The notes: generated by a model not told the origin, from the letters alone. DNA of 45,097 nucleotides from Candidatus Scybalocola faecavium (GCA_018713145.1 DVFP01000003.1:1-45097), one strand, 5' to 3'. Shown: positions 7,009 to 15,595, numbered from the stretch's first letter. Numbers and translations are program-made.

Positions 7009-7164
7009 GGGCAATCCCACTATGGGACTGCCCATAAATCCGTAAATTATGCGATTTTTTAGTCTCTGCACCGTTTTTAGCACCGATTGGTGTAAATTTG
7101 GTGTAAAGAGGTAAATTTATTCAGTTTGGAAAGTCCCGAAACCCGCATAAACACTGGCTTTTTC
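7009..7164. other. right end of the integrative element (attachment-site region)
   Basis: A hairpin GGGCAATCCCA/TGGGACTGCCC (7009-7033) is followed by clustered short repeats: GCACCG at 7069-7074 and 7080-7085, then TTGGTGTAAA at 7087-7096 and 7098-7107, the two pairs in opposite orientation. Clusters like this are arm-type binding sites for tyrosine integrases at element ends. The lysS stop codon follows at 7165-7167. The core att sequence probably lies in 7108-7165, but its partner copy at the left end is outside the window, so it cannot be defined here. Confidence 0.55.
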
Positions 7165-8676
7165 TTACTTGTCGTTCGGTAAGGACTTCATTGTCGGGAA
7201 TAAAAGCACATCACGGATAGCCGGTGAATCGGTCAGCAGCATAACCAAACGGTCAATACCGTAACCGATACCGCCTGTGGGCGGCATACCGATCTCCAGA
7301 GCATTTAAGAAATCCTCATCTGTATGATTCGCTTCTTCATCCCCTGCAGCAAATGCTTCTTCCTGAGCAGCGAAACGAGCTCTCTGGTCAATGGGATCGT
7401 TTAACTCAGAATATGCATTTGCCATTTCACGGCCGTAAATGAACAATTCAAAACGTTCAACCAATTCCGGATTTTCAGGCTTCTTCTTTGTCAGCGGAGA
7501 AACATCCAGGGGATGATCCATAACAAAGGTTGGCTGGATCATCTTATCCTCGCAGTATTCCTCAAAGAACAGGTTAATAATATCGCCTTTCTTATGGCGC
7601 TCTTCAAACTCAATGTGATGCTCCTTGGCCAGAGCCCTTGCTTCCTCCAAAGTTTCTACCTGATTGAAATCCACACCGGCATATTTCTTAATAGCATCGA
7701 TCATAGTGATCCGCTCAAAAGGCTTAGACATATCGATTTCTGTGCCATTATAAGTGATCACAGCGCTGCCGCATACCTTTTCAGCCACATAACGGAACAT
7801 ACTTTCTGTCAGTTCCATCATGCCTTCATAATCTGTATATGCCTGATACAGCTCCATTAAAGTAAATTCAGGATTATGACGGGTATCTACACCTTCATTT
7901 CTAAATACGCGTCCAATCTCATAAACTCTTTCAAGGCCGCCCACGATAAGACGCTTCAGGTAAAGCTCCAGGGAAATACGCAGCTTTACATCTTCGTCCA
8001 GGGCATTATAATGCGTCTCAAATGGACGGGCTGCAGCACCGCCGGCATTTGCCACAAGCATAGGTGTTTCCACTTCCATAAAGCCCCGTCCATCAAGGAA
8101 ATTGCGAATCTCCTTAATGATCTGGGAACGCTTGATAAACGTATCTTTTACTTCCGGATTCATGATCAGATCCACATATCTTTGACGATAACGCAAGTCT
8201 GTGTTTGTCAGGCCGTGATATTTTTCCGGAAGGATCTGAAGGCTCTTGGACAGTAATGTAAGGGACTTTGCGTGAATGGACTTTTCACCGGTCTTTGTGG
8301 TAAATACAAAGCCTTTAACCCCTACAATATCACCAATATCGTACTTTTTAAAGTCTTTATAAGCATCCTCACCCACTTCATCTCTGGCCACATAGCACTG
8401 GATCATTCCCTTTAAGTCCTGAATATGGCAGAAAGAAGCTTTGCCCATAACACGCTTGGACATAAGACGTCCGGCAACGGAAACTTCCTTTCCTTCCAGT
8501 GCTTCATAGTGCTCTTTAATATCCGATGTATGATGGGTCACATCATATTTTGTGATCTCAAAAGGATTCTTTCCTTCTTCAACAAGCTGTGCAAGCTTTT
8601 CCCGCCGGATCTGAAGCAGTTGATTTAAGTCCTGCTGTCCGCCGCCTGCATTGGGATTCTTCTTTTCTTCTGCCAA
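7165..8676 (-). CDS. lysS: lysyl-tRNA synthetase, class II
   Basis: The 503-residue enzyme charges tRNA-Lys with lysine using ATP. The N-terminal anticodon-binding OB fold spans roughly residues 60-160 ([28 protein letters not shown]). Class II motif 1 lies near 185-205 ([25 protein letters not shown]), motif 2 near 262-275 ([15 protein letters not shown]), and motif 3 near 473-485 ([13 protein letters not shown]). Length is normal. The start is TTG at 8674-8676: AAGGAG lies 8 bases upstream and no in-frame ATG fits. It is the last gene of the coaX-dusB-greA-lysS run, 59 bp after greA. A mobile element abuts its 3' end without altering the reading frame, so its native terminator may have been displaced. 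Confidence 0.97.
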   Translation of the reverse strand: MAEEKKNPNAGGGQQDLNQLLQIRREKLAQLVEEGKNPFEITKYDVTHHTSDIKEHYEALEGKEVSVAGRLMSKRVMGKASFCHIQDLKGMIQCYVARDEVGEDAYKDFKKYDIGDIVGVKGFVFTTKTGEKSIHAKSLTLLSKSLQILPEKYHGLTNTDLRYRQRYVDLIMNPEVKDTFIKRSQIIKEIRNFLDGRGFMEVETPMLVANAGGAAARPFETHYNALDEDVKLRISLELYLKRLIVGGLERVYEIGRVFRNEGVDTRHNPEFTLMELYQAYTDYEGMMELTESMFRYVAEKVCGSAVITYNGTEIDMSKPFERITMIDAIKKYAGVDFNQVETLEEARALAKEHHIEFEERHKKGDIINLFFEEYCEDKMIQPTFVMDHPLDVSPLTKKKPENPELVERFELFIYGREMANAYSELNDPIDQRARFAAQEEAFAAGDEEANHTDEDFLNALEIGMPPTGGIGYGIDRLVMLLTDSPAIRDVLLFPTMKSLPNDK

Positions 8677-8735
8677 TTTTCTCGCTCCTTCAAATCATTC
8701 ATAGTGTGGCCGCCCGCAAAAGGGAGGCATACAAA

Positions 8736-9221
8736 TTATTTTGCTCTCTGGATCTCCAGGATCTTATATAATGCAACACCGGCCTGAGTTTCTACTTCCA
8801 CAGTCTCACCGGTCTTACGGCCCAGCAGAGCTGCGCCTACAGGAGATTCGTTAGAAATCTTTCCGTTTAAGCTGTCAGCTTCCGTGGAACCTACAATGTA
8901 ATACTCCACTTCTTCATCAAACTCTGCGTCATAAAGGCGAACTTTACAGCCAACGCTGATCTTATCCAGCTCAACCTCATCTTCATCTACAACTTCCACG
9001 TTTTTCAGAAGCTTTTCAAGTTCTTCAATACGTGCTTCAATATCTCTCTGCTCATCCTTTGCAGCATCATATTCAGCATTTTCGGATAAGTCGCCCTGCT
9101 CTCTTGCTTCCTTGATCTTCTGGGCAACTTCCTGACGACGATTTACTTTCAGATCAAATAATTCATCTTCCAATGCCTTTAAGCCGGCAAAGGTCATTAT
9201 ATTCTTTTTTGTCTCAACCAT
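8736..9221 (-). CDS. greA: transcription elongation factor GreA
   Basis: The 161-residue protein rescues backtracked RNA polymerase by stimulating transcript cleavage through the secondary channel. The N-terminal coiled coil carries the signature EAREQGDLSENAEYDAAKDE near residues 38-57, whose tip acidic residues bind the catalytic metal. The C-terminal FKBP-like domain contains ISNESPVGAALLGRKTGE. Length is normal. The start ATG follows AAGGAAGG at a 10-12-base distance. It precedes lysS in the operon. A second GreA-family gene lies at 42557. Confidence 0.96.
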   Translation of the reverse strand: MVETKKNIMTFAGLKALEDELFDLKVNRRQEVAQKIKEAREQGDLSENAEYDAAKDEQRDIEARIEELEKLLKNVEVVDEDEVELDKISVGCKVRLYDAEFDEEVEYYIVGSTEADSLNGKISNESPVGAALLGRKTGETVEVETQAGVALYKILEIQRAK

Positions 9222-9496
9222 GATACCAAAAGTCCTTCCTTATATAAAATTTCCCATCAGACCCACTGGCCTGACAGTGCTAAGCCTACGCAAATGGCAT
9301 CCGGTACGGCCCTATACGCCATTCACCCGAAAACATGAAGCAGCCCTGGCAGTCCATCTGCGCAAAAACCTGTTCCTGCGCACCTGCCCGGGCACTCTCC
9401 CGCTTTCGGGTGTATCATCATCCATCTGACCGGCTGTAAACAGCGGCCGCAAAACCTTAAGTTCCGCCTCAGCTGTTTATAACTTTCTTTTACATT
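9222..9496 (-). other. 275-bp leader between dusB and greA, with inverted repeats
   Basis: No convincing coding region on either strand. CACCCGAAA (9324-9332) pairs with TTTCGGGTG (9404-9412), enclosing TGCGCA/TGCGCA (9360-9382) and a GCCCGGGC palindrome. GCTGTAAACAGC lies near 9433. On the minus strand this is the greA 5' leader within an otherwise tightly packed operon. It does not match any riboswitch class I can recognise. Confidence 0.4.
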
Positions 9497-10501
9497 TTAA
9501 GTATTATACCGTATTGACTTTTCCCTGTCAACAAGATATTCACATAGAAGCTGGTTTAATTCCTCAAAGGTTTCCACATGATTTACCTTCTGCCGAAGCC
9601 TTGAAGAATCCGGATAGCCGGCCGTATACCAGCCGATGTGCTTGCGCATTTCCCGAATACCATGGGCCTCGCCTTTAAATGTCATCTGCATCTTTGTATG
9701 GCGTAAGATCATCTCCACCACCTCATGAACTTCCGGCCTGGGAAGAGTCTCTCCGGTCTTCATATAATGAAGAATCCGGCTGAAAATCCAGGGATTCCCC
9801 TGGGCACCCCGCCCCACCATAACGCCGTCGCAGCCGGTCTCCTCCATCATTGCAACCGCATCCTCCGGCTGAAAAATATCTCCATTTCCAATGACCGGAA
9901 TATGGACGGCTTCCTTAACCTGGCGGATAATATCCCAGTCTGCCTTACCGGAATAATACTGAGACCGGGTCCTTCCATGGACAGCCACTGCCGCTGCTCC
10001 GCTTTCCTGAGCCACATGGGCGATTTCCGGCGCATTTACACAGGTCATATCAAATCCTTTGCGAAACTTTACCGTTACCGGTTTTTTAATAGCACCGGCT
10101 ACTGCCTCAATGATTTTCCCGGCCAGCACCGGATCCTTCATCAGGGCGCTGCCTTCCCCATTGTTCACCACTTTAGGCACCGGGCAGCCCATATTAATAT
10201 CTAAAATATCGAAAGGCAGATCCTGGATCTTTTTGGCCATTTCTCCCATAAGCTGGGGCTCACTGCCAAAAAGCTGCAGGGAAATAGGATTCTCCCCGGG
10301 AGCAATGTCCATAAGGGGTTTTGTATTTTTATTATCATAATAAATGGCCTTTGCGCTGACCATCTCTGTATACAAAAGACCACACCCCTGCTCTTTACAT
10401 AAAAGACGGAAAGGCTGGTCTGTAACCCCGGCCATAGGTGCCAGGGCCACCGGCGTTTCTACAACCACATTTCCTATTTTTAATGGCTTAAGTTCCTTCA
10501 T
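9497..10501 (-). CDS. dusB: tRNA-dihydrouridine synthase, DusB type
   Basis: The 334-residue FMN enzyme reduces uridines in the tRNA D-loop with NADPH. It opens with the TIM-barrel strand APMAGVTDQPFR (about 20-31) and has the catalytic cysteine in NMGCPVPKVV (about 103-112). VHGRTRSQYYSGKADW gives substrate and flavin contacts, and GNGDIF plus GVMVGRGAQGNPW form the FMN-phosphate site. The C-terminal helical tRNA-binding domain is present. Its ATG overlaps the coaX stop as ATGA (10498-10501), so the two are translationally coupled. The coaX-dusB pairing is common in Clostridia. Confidence 0.95.
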   Translation of the reverse strand: MKELKPLKIGNVVVETPVALAPMAGVTDQPFRLLCKEQGCGLLYTEMVSAKAIYYDNKNTKPLMDIAPGENPISLQLFGSEPQLMGEMAKKIQDLPFDILDINMGCPVPKVVNNGEGSALMKDPVLAGKIIEAVAGAIKKPVTVKFRKGFDMTCVNAPEIAHVAQESGAAAVAVHGRTRSQYYSGKADWDIIRQVKEAVHIPVIGNGDIFQPEDAVAMMEETGCDGVMVGRGAQGNPWIFSRILHYMKTGETLPRPEVHEVVEMILRHTKMQMTFKGEAHGIREMRKHIGWYTAGYPDSSRLRQKVNHVETFEELNQLLCEYLVDREKSIRYNT

Positions 10502-11277
10502 TCACTGATCCCCCGGCACCGGTTTCGAATCAGACGCAGCCCATGAAGAGTAAGTTTATTATCGTATACCTGGATGGTCTGTGTTTCATTGGCAATAATA
10601 CGGCCAAGTCCTCCGGTGGCAATGACTTTTACATCTTTTAATCCGGATTCCCGGATCATTTTTGCCACAATATATTCCACTTGTCCGATAGTGCCGTAAA
10701 ACAGCCCTGCCTGGAGACAAACCGCCGTTTCCTTGGCAAGGATCGTCTTTGGCTTACGTATCTCAATGTCCGGGATCTTAGCAGTTCCGCTAAACAGTGC
10801 CTTTGCGCTGAGACGGATACCCGGGCAGATCACCACAGAATCCAACGTTCCGTCAGCCAAAACAAGCTCATATGTGGTAGCTGTTCCAAAATCAATGACA
10901 ATTGCCGGGCCGCCATACATTTCCCGCACAGCGACAGCATCAACAATAAGATCTGCGCCTACCTCTTTAGGATTTTCTGCGCCGATCTTAATACCGGTCT
11001 TGATTCCCGGTCCCACCACGATAGGTGTTACATGGAAATATTTTTTTATGGCATTATTCAGGGAATACATGGTATTGGGCACCACTGAAGCAATAACAAC
11101 ATCCTCCACATCCTTAACCGCAAAACCCGAATCAATTAAAAATTCCCGGATCAAAACACCATACTCATCAGATGTCCGGGCCATTTGTGTGGTCATTCGG
11201 TAATTTCCCACAATCTTATCCCCCTGAAACATTCCGATAGTAATATTGGTATTACCCACATCAATTACAATAATCAT
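10498..11277 (-). CDS. coaX: type III pantothenate kinase
   Basis: The 259-residue ASKHA-fold kinase carries out the first step of coenzyme A synthesis (pantothenate to 4'-phosphopantothenate). Motifs are the N-terminal phosphate loop IDVGNTNITIGMF (5-17), GPGIKTGI near 96-103, the catalytic-aspartate region VIDFGTATTYEL near 127-138, and ATGGLGRII near the C-terminus. Type III enzymes are usually feedback-insensitive and monovalent-cation dependent. The start ATG is preceded by AAAAGGAGGAAAT, which is itself the end of a 52-bp leader repeat (two tandem copies). Overlaps dusB by 4 bp. Confidence 0.96.
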   Translation of the reverse strand: MIIVIDVGNTNITIGMFQGDKIVGNYRMTTQMARTSDEYGVLIREFLIDSGFAVKDVEDVVIASVVPNTMYSLNNAIKKYFHVTPIVVGPGIKTGIKIGAENPKEVGADLIVDAVAVREMYGGPAIVIDFGTATTYELVLADGTLDSVVICPGIRLSAKALFSGTAKIPDIEIRKPKTILAKETAVCLQAGLFYGTIGQVEYIVAKMIRESGLKDVKVIATGGLGRIIANETQTIQVYDNKLTLHGLRLIRNRCRGISE

Positions 11278-11278
11278 A

Positions 11279-11388
11279 TTTCCTCCTTTTGGGCCTGATC
11301 CTCAGGCCATATAGGTATCCCCTTGCGGGATTTCCTCCTTTTTGGCCTGATCCTCAGGCCATATAGGTATCCTTTAGGGGATTTCCTC
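11279..11388 (-). repeat. two tandem ~52-bp leader repeats carrying Shine-Dalgarno motifs (coaX locus)
   Basis: TTTCCTCC (complement GGAGGAAA) occurs at 11279-11286 and 11331-11338, and TTTCCTC at 11382-11388, giving periods of 52 and 51 bp. Read toward coaX, each unit is GGAGGAAA, hairpin 1 (TCCCGCAAGGGGA or TCCCCTAAAGGA), ACCTATATG, hairpin 2 (GGCCTGA-GGA-TCAGGCC), then the next GGAGGAAA. The gene-proximal GGAGGAAA is the coaX ribosome-binding site. Each unit contains ATG-GCC-TGA. The distal unit overlaps the last codons of the upstream gene. The same family occurs before ftsH and carB. Confidence 0.9.
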
Positions 11389-11721
11389 TTCATCATAGGT
11401 TTCCCCCAGGAAAAAGACTTTATAGTACATTTCCAGGGCTTCAAATAATTCCCTTTTATCATTTTGGAGCTGTTTGATTTTTAATGCGCTTCCGATTTCG
11501 TCAAACAGCAGGTCATTTTCATCTGCTGACACCTTAAGATCCAAGGTGCCGTTCTCATCAAATTCCAAAGTAAGAACGCCGCCCACATCCTCTGTGAAAA
11601 GCACACACATGATCTGAAGCTCATCCTGGATATTTTGAGGCAGAGATGAAAAATCTTCGTTAAAATAAAACTTTTGCTCATAGGCGCTGGCTCCGCACAG
11701 CACTACATTTTCCTGATACAT
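11374..11721 (-). CDS. small conserved acidic protein of unknown function (Lachnospiraceae type)
   Basis: The 115-residue product starts MYQENVVLCGASAYEQKFYF and is acidic, with a beta-rich middle (VLTLEFDENGTLDLKV) and a C-terminal helix (LQNDKRELFEALEMYYKVFF). I believe it belongs to a small Lachnospiraceae family found beside coaX (possibly DUF6145), but cannot verify this. ATG 11719-11721 is chosen because AAAGGAG lies about 10 bases upstream. An upstream in-frame extension to 11862 lacks a ribosome-binding site. The last residues EEIP and the TAA come from the distal 52-bp leader repeat, so the repeat supplies its stop codon. First gene of the coaX-dusB-greA-lysS run. Confidence 0.65.
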   Translation of the reverse strand: MYQENVVLCGASAYEQKFYFNEDFSSLPQNIQDELQIMCVLFTEDVGGVLTLEFDENGTLDLKVSADENDLLFDEIGSALKIKQLQNDKRELFEALEMYYKVFFLGETYDEEEIP

Positions 11722-11906
11722 CCTGTCGCCGCTCCTTTTATGGTGAATCCTCGGAAACATTGATCCGAAAATCCTTATATCCTTTGATTTTGTTGCGGAT
11801 TCATTATAGCGGTTTTTATACAGAATTTCAAGTAAACTTTTCCCGGGCCTGACACCTGGCAAATATCTCCCGATAGCCCCGGCAGTGTCCTGACCGGCAC
11901 CACATC

Positions 11907-11935
11907 AAAAACTGCCTGACAAAATGCCAGGCAGT
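11907..11935 (-). terminator. terminator after argF
   Basis: On the minus strand, ACTGCCTG pairs with CAGGCAGT around a 9-base loop and is followed by TTTTG. It lies 64 bp past the argF stop. Confidence 0.7.
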
Positions 11936-11998
11936 CCTATGTTTTTCTATGAATTTTTCCAGTTTAACTTACGCAGCCATGGTAAATGTCTATCCGGG

Positions 11999-12937
11999 TC
12001 ATTCTCCTAAGGTGGCAACCATAACAGCTTTAATCGTATGCATACGGTTTTCCGCCTCGTCAAAAACTAAACTATAGTCTGCTTCAAACACATCTTCCGT
12101 CACTTCGTTGCCCTTTACTGCAGGGAGGCAGTGGAGGAAAATACTTGTATCTTTCTTCGTTGCTTTCATCACATCACTGTTTACCTGATAAGGTCTTAAA
12201 AGAGCCACCCGCTCTGCTGCCTTATCTTCTTCGCCCATAGAGCACCACACATCTGTGTAAACACAGTCAGCGCCTTCCACGGCAGCCACATCGTCAGTAA
12301 TCGTAATGGTGCTGCCGGCATCTTTGGCATAGCCGCGGCTCACTTGAACGATTTCTTCTTTTGGCCACAGCTCCTTTGGCGCGATAATGGTACAATTCAC
12401 TCCCATCTTACCGCAGCCGATCATTAGACTGTTAGCCATATTGTTGCGTCCGTCACCCATAAAGACAAAATTCAGTCCTTTCAGATAACCGAAGTGTTCT
12501 TTTAAAGTTAAAAAGTCTGCTAAAATCTGTGTAGGATGATAGTCATCTGTTAAACCGTTCCATACAGGGACTCCGGAATACTTGGCCAGCATCTCCACAT
12601 GCTCATGGGAAAATCCCCGAAACTCAATGCCGTCAAAGAAACGTCCCAAAACCCGGGCTGTATCCTTAACACTTTCTTTTCCTCCCAATTGAATCTCGTT
12701 TCGGCTTAAATACTCATGAAAACCGCCCTCATCGTTGCAGGCCACTGCAAAGGAACATCTGGTCCGAGTCGATGGTTTTTCAAAAATCATGGCAATGTTT
12801 TTCCCTTTTAAACTATTGCCAGTAATCCCCTGTTTCTTCTTGGCTTTCAAGTCTGCCGCAAGATCAAGTAAATATTCTATTTCTTCGGGGGTAAAATCCT
12901 TCAAAGTTAAAAAGCTTCTTCCTTTAAGATTTACCAT
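11999..12937 (-). CDS. argF: ornithine carbamoyltransferase
   Basis: The 312-residue enzyme converts carbamoyl phosphate and ornithine to citrulline in arginine synthesis (or the reverse in catabolism). Signatures are the carbamoyl-phosphate site STRTRCSF (about 56-63), the HPTQILADF loop (about 134-142), SMGEE with the ornithine-site DVWCSM region, and the catalytic HCLPA (about 270-274). Length is normal for a trimeric OTCase. The operator-like ARG box at the promoter points to the anabolic, arginine-repressed enzyme. No other arginine gene lies nearby; carB, its carbamoyl phosphate source, is 26 kb away in the same window. Confidence 0.96.
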   Translation of the reverse strand: MVNLKGRSFLTLKDFTPEEIEYLLDLAADLKAKKKQGITGNSLKGKNIAMIFEKPSTRTRCSFAVACNDEGGFHEYLSRNEIQLGGKESVKDTARVLGRFFDGIEFRGFSHEHVEMLAKYSGVPVWNGLTDDYHPTQILADFLTLKEHFGYLKGLNFVFMGDGRNNMANSLMIGCGKMGVNCTIIAPKELWPKEEIVQVSRGYAKDAGSTITITDDVAAVEGADCVYTDVWCSMGEEDKAAERVALLRPYQVNSDVMKATKKDTSIFLHCLPAVKGNEVTEDVFEADYSLVFDEAENRMHTIKAVMVATLGE

Positions 12938-12960
12938 ATCGATCCTCTCCTAATTTCTAA

Positions 12961-13002
12961 AATGAATAATTATACATTATCACATAATTATTCGTGAGTC
13001 AA
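12961..13002 (-). promoter_or_regulatory. argF promoter with ARG-box-like operator
   Basis: On the minus strand, TTGACT (complement of 12997-13002) and GATAAT (complement of 12976-12981) form a promoter with a short 15-bp spacer and an extended TG. A TATAAT alternative lies at 12969-12974. The overlapping 18-mer at 12961-12978 fits the ArgR/AhrC consensus WNTGAATWWWWATTCANW with one mismatch in the core. A weaker half-site (ATTCATG) lies at 13028-13034. Arginine-dependent repression is inferred. Confidence 0.6.
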
Positions 13003-13045
13003 CTGATTTTTTCCTTATTTATGCATTATTCATGTATATTTATAC

Positions 13046-13097
13046 AACCAAAAAGAAAAACCGAAAAGCAGGAAACCTTAGATTTCCTGCTTTTCGG
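13046..13097 (-). terminator. terminator after the stomatin-like gene
   Basis: A 15-bp stem, CCGAAAAGCAGGAAA (13061-13075) with TTTCCTGCTTTTCGG (13083-13097), is followed on the minus strand by TTTTTCTTTTT. T-rich sequence on the other side makes it bidirectional. Confidence 0.9.
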
Positions 13098-13144
13098 ATC
13101 TTTTTTCAATCCCATTACACAGATGAGCTTATGCAAAATATTTT

Positions 13145-14119
13145 TTATTCAGCGCTGTCATCCTTAATGATCTCTGATGCAGACTTAACAAGACCTGCAA
13201 GACTTTGGATTTCTGACGGGATAATGATCTTTGTAGCTTTACCGTCTGCCGCCTTTTCAAAGGCTTCCAGACTCTTAATATGAAGGACAGCCGAATCTGC
13301 TCCTGCATCCTTAATAAAACGAATACCATCGGCTGTAGCCTGCTGAACCTTTTTAATAGCCTCAGCCTCACCTTCAGCCTCCCGGATCTTAGCCTCCTTC
13401 ACTGCTTCGGCACGAAGGATTGCCGCCTGCTTATCCGCCTCCGCCTGGAGGATTAAAGACTCTTTATGTCCCTCTGCTTTAAGAATAGCGGATCGCTTTT
13501 CACCTTCTGCAATAAGGATGGATTCACGGCGCTCACGCTCAGCTTTCATCTGTTTCTCCATGGCGTCCTGTATAGCTGCGGGAGGGATGATATTTTTCAG
13601 CTCCACACGGTTTACCTTAATGCCCCAGGGATCCGTGGCTTCATCTAAAGTGGCTCTCATTTTTGCATTGATCAGCTCTCTTGAAGTCAGCGTTCCATCC
13701 AGCTCCAGTTCACCGATAATATTTCTTAAAGTAGTCGCCGTAAGATTTTCAATAGCCATGATCGGATTCTGAACCCCATAGCAGTAAAGCTTCGGATCAG
13801 TGATCTGATAAAAAATAACCGTATCAATGCGCATAGTAACATTATCCTTTGTGATCACCGGCTGAGGAGGAAAATCCACAACCTGTTCTTTTAAGATCAC
13901 CTTTTTGGCTACCTTATCAATAATCGGCACCTTCATATGGAATCCTACAGACCATGTGGATTTGTAGGCTCCCAGTCGTTCCACCACATAGGCATTTGCC
14001 TGGGGAACGATTTTAAAACAGGACATAATGATAATGAACACAACAAGGATCACAACCACTAATCCTACGATAGCAGGAATACCCATTCCCGCTGCAAGAA
14101 GATAATTCATTTTACTCAT
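13145..14119 (-). CDS. SPFH/band-7 (stomatin-like, QmcA-type) membrane protein
   Basis: The 324-residue protein has one N-terminal membrane helix (about residues 7-32) followed by an SPFH domain (ANAYVVERLGAYKSTW through the EQVVDFPPQPVITKDNVTM segment). A long Ala/Glu/Lys coiled coil follows (MKAERERRESILIAEGEKRSAI and onward). Such proteins oligomerise into membrane microdomain scaffolds and often regulate FtsH-type proteases. ATG 14117-14119 is chosen because GGAGGGG lies 7 bases upstream. The start overlaps the NfeD gene end by 8 bp, so they are translationally coupled, the usual partner arrangement. ftsH itself is 20 kb away in this window. Confidence 0.93.
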   Translation of the reverse strand: MSKMNYLLAAGMGIPAIVGLVVVILVVFIIIMSCFKIVPQANAYVVERLGAYKSTWSVGFHMKVPIIDKVAKKVILKEQVVDFPPQPVITKDNVTMRIDTVIFYQITDPKLYCYGVQNPIMAIENLTATTLRNIIGELELDGTLTSRELINAKMRATLDEATDPWGIKVNRVELKNIIPPAAIQDAMEKQMKAERERRESILIAEGEKRSAILKAEGHKESLILQAEADKQAAILRAEAVKEAKIREAEGEAEAIKKVQQATADGIRFIKDAGADSAVLHIKSLEAFEKAADGKATKIIIPSEIQSLAGLVKSASEIIKDDSAE

Positions 14120-14561
14120 CTTCTTTCCCCTCCTTTTTTTCTTCAACAATGAGCTTGACCCCGCTGATCTTCAGAATCGTAACAACGGTTCCCTCCGGAA
14201 TCACTACATCATCATCTGCAGACCGGGCCGTCCACTCCATTCCATTGACCTTGGCCTGGCCCTGAGCCTGAATATTATCAATGGTCTTTGTCACCCTGGC
14301 GCTTTTTCCGATGAGACTGTCCAGATTCGTCTTGCTTGTCTTGGCATTCAGGTACTTTACAGCCAATGGTCTTGTACAAAACAGCAAAACAAGCGACACG
14401 ATGATAAACAGCCCGATTTGGATCCACAAAGCAAGATCCAGGGCAGCTGCAATAAATGCCGCAAAGGCCCCTGCTGCAAACCATATCGTCGTCAGTCCTA
14501 ACGTTGCCAGCTCAATAATAATGAGCACCGCCATAATGATCAGCCATCCGATAGCAAACAT
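14112..14561 (-). CDS. NfeD-family membrane protein
   Basis: The 149-residue protein has two or three N-terminal hydrophobic segments (IGWLIIMAVLIIIELATLGL; AFAAFIAAALDLALWI; IGLFIIVSLVLLF) and a C-terminal OB-fold domain (about residues 80-140: LIGKSARVTKTIDNIQAQGQ, VNGMEWTARS, GTVVTILKISG). It is the short NfeD form without the ClpP-like protease domain. These partner with SPFH proteins, as here, where the genes overlap. The role is probably assembly or stability of the membrane scaffold. First gene of the two-gene unit. Confidence 0.92.
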   Translation of the reverse strand: MFAIGWLIIMAVLIIIELATLGLTTIWFAAGAFAAFIAAALDLALWIQIGLFIIVSLVLLFCTRPLAVKYLNAKTSKTNLDSLIGKSARVTKTIDNIQAQGQAKVNGMEWTARSADDDVVIPEGTVVTILKISGVKLIVEEKKEGKEDE

Positions 14562-14697
14562 ACGACCCCTCCTGTCTTTCTTATTTGGTCACTGACCGTT
14601 TTCCAAAAAACGGCGTAAACCCTACCTTGAGTATATCATGATAAATTTCACAAAACAATGGCTTTTTTTCCATTCGGTCTGCCAGGGATCTGTTTAT

Positions 14698-15495
14698 TTA
14701 CGGATGGTGGTTTCCCAGGTGAGCGGTTGCTTTCTGCCGACGCATTTCATACATCAAAATGCCGGCAGCCATAGCTGCGTTTAACGACTCCACTTTTCCA
14801 AGCATAGGAATTTTAATGTAAACATCTGCAAGTGCTGCCGTCTCATCACTCAGGCCATTGGCCTCATTTCCGATCAAAAAAGCGCAGGGGCCGGAAAGAT
14901 TTTCTTCGTAATAGGCTTTTTCCCCTTTTAAATGGGCTGCAAAAAGACGGACACCCCGGGTTTTCATATTCTTAATAAGGCTTTGAAGATCATCTGTATA
15001 CACAAAAGGCACACGGTAAAGAGAACCCATCGTTGACCGGACGACTTTAGGATTATAAATATCCACACAGGTTTTATTCATAAATATGCCGTCAATGCCG
15101 GCTCCCTCAGCGGTGCGGATGATGGTTCCCAGATTTCCCGGATCCTGAAGGTTTTCTAAAATAAGGAAACAGTCCCCGGAAGATAGTATCTCCTCCGGCG
15201 TGGGGCGGCTCATGTGAACCACAGCCAAAATCCCCTGGGGAGTCTGGGTCATAGACAGCTCTTTAAAAACCTTAGAGGAAACTACCTCACAGCTTTTATC
15301 TGACAGCCATGCCCTGACCTGCTTTTCCGGCTGAAAATCCTCGCTCACATAGATTCTGCTCAGTAATTCAGGAGGCGTTTCCAGGACCATCTTAATTCCT
15401 TCGGCCACAAACTGCCCCTCTGAGTTCCGGTACCTGGCCTTTTTCTGGAGCATGGCAACATGCCTGATCTGACTATTCGATGTGCTGGTGATCAT
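14698..15495 (-). CDS. SpoU/TrmH-family RNA 2'-O-methyltransferase
   Basis: The 265-residue AdoMet-dependent SPOUT enzyme methylates the 2'-OH of a ribose in rRNA or tRNA. The N-terminal ~100 residues form the substrate-binding domain (FVAEGIKMVLETPPELL). The SPOUT knot motifs are ENLQDPGNLGTIIRTAEGAG (about 113-132), FLIGNEANGLSDE (about 205-217) and IPMLGKVESLNAAMAAGILM (about 228-247). It resembles RlmB/TsnR-like members; the exact target nucleotide cannot be assigned. 141 bp separates it from pfkA, which ends in its own terminator, so it is likely transcribed separately. Confidence 0.9.
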   Translation of the reverse strand: MITSTSNSQIRHVAMLQKKARYRNSEGQFVAEGIKMVLETPPELLSRIYVSEDFQPEKQVRAWLSDKSCEVVSSKVFKELSMTQTPQGILAVVHMSRPTPEEILSSGDCFLILENLQDPGNLGTIIRTAEGAGIDGIFMNKTCVDIYNPKVVRSTMGSLYRVPFVYTDDLQSLIKNMKTRGVRLFAAHLKGEKAYYEENLSGPCAFLIGNEANGLSDETAALADVYIKIPMLGKVESLNAAMAAGILMYEMRRQKATAHLGNHHP

Positions 15496-15595
15496 ACTTT
15501 AATTATTCCTCCTTAAGGTTTACAATGTGCGTTCCCACTAAACTTGAGCCTGTGCCTTGGGCTTGGCTTTGTTAAGTGGTCCTGACGGATCATAG

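Larger units (their letters stand above)
1..7140. mobile_element. right-hand portion of an integrative (ICE-like) element
   Basis: The stretch holds partition genes (parA, truncated parB), an ImmA/IrrE-type protease fragment, an ANT(6) resistance gene and other accessory genes. It ends in integrase arm-type repeats just outside the 3' end of lysS. Housekeeping genes begin at once after it. Relaxase, coupling ATPase and integrase are not in the window and would have to lie to the left, so autonomy cannot be judged. The right boundary is uncertain, somewhere in 7107-7164. The AT-rich resistance gene and the parB/immA junction indicate a mosaic, partly rearranged element. Confidence 0.75.

Noticed and set aside
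9220..9429. 69-residue plus-strand reading frame in the greA leader
   Set aside because: No ribosome-binding site, opposite to the operon, and it coincides with paired arms of inverted repeats.
9222..9496. known riboswitch or RNase P-like RNA in the greA leader
   Set aside because: Short stretches recall cobalamin or RNase P elements, but the conserved core sequences are missing.
11274..11462. 62-residue minus-strand frame across the coaX leader repeats
   Set aside because: It is a translation of the tandem repeat itself, giving an internally repeated basic peptide; it overlaps the small gene's end and the coaX start.
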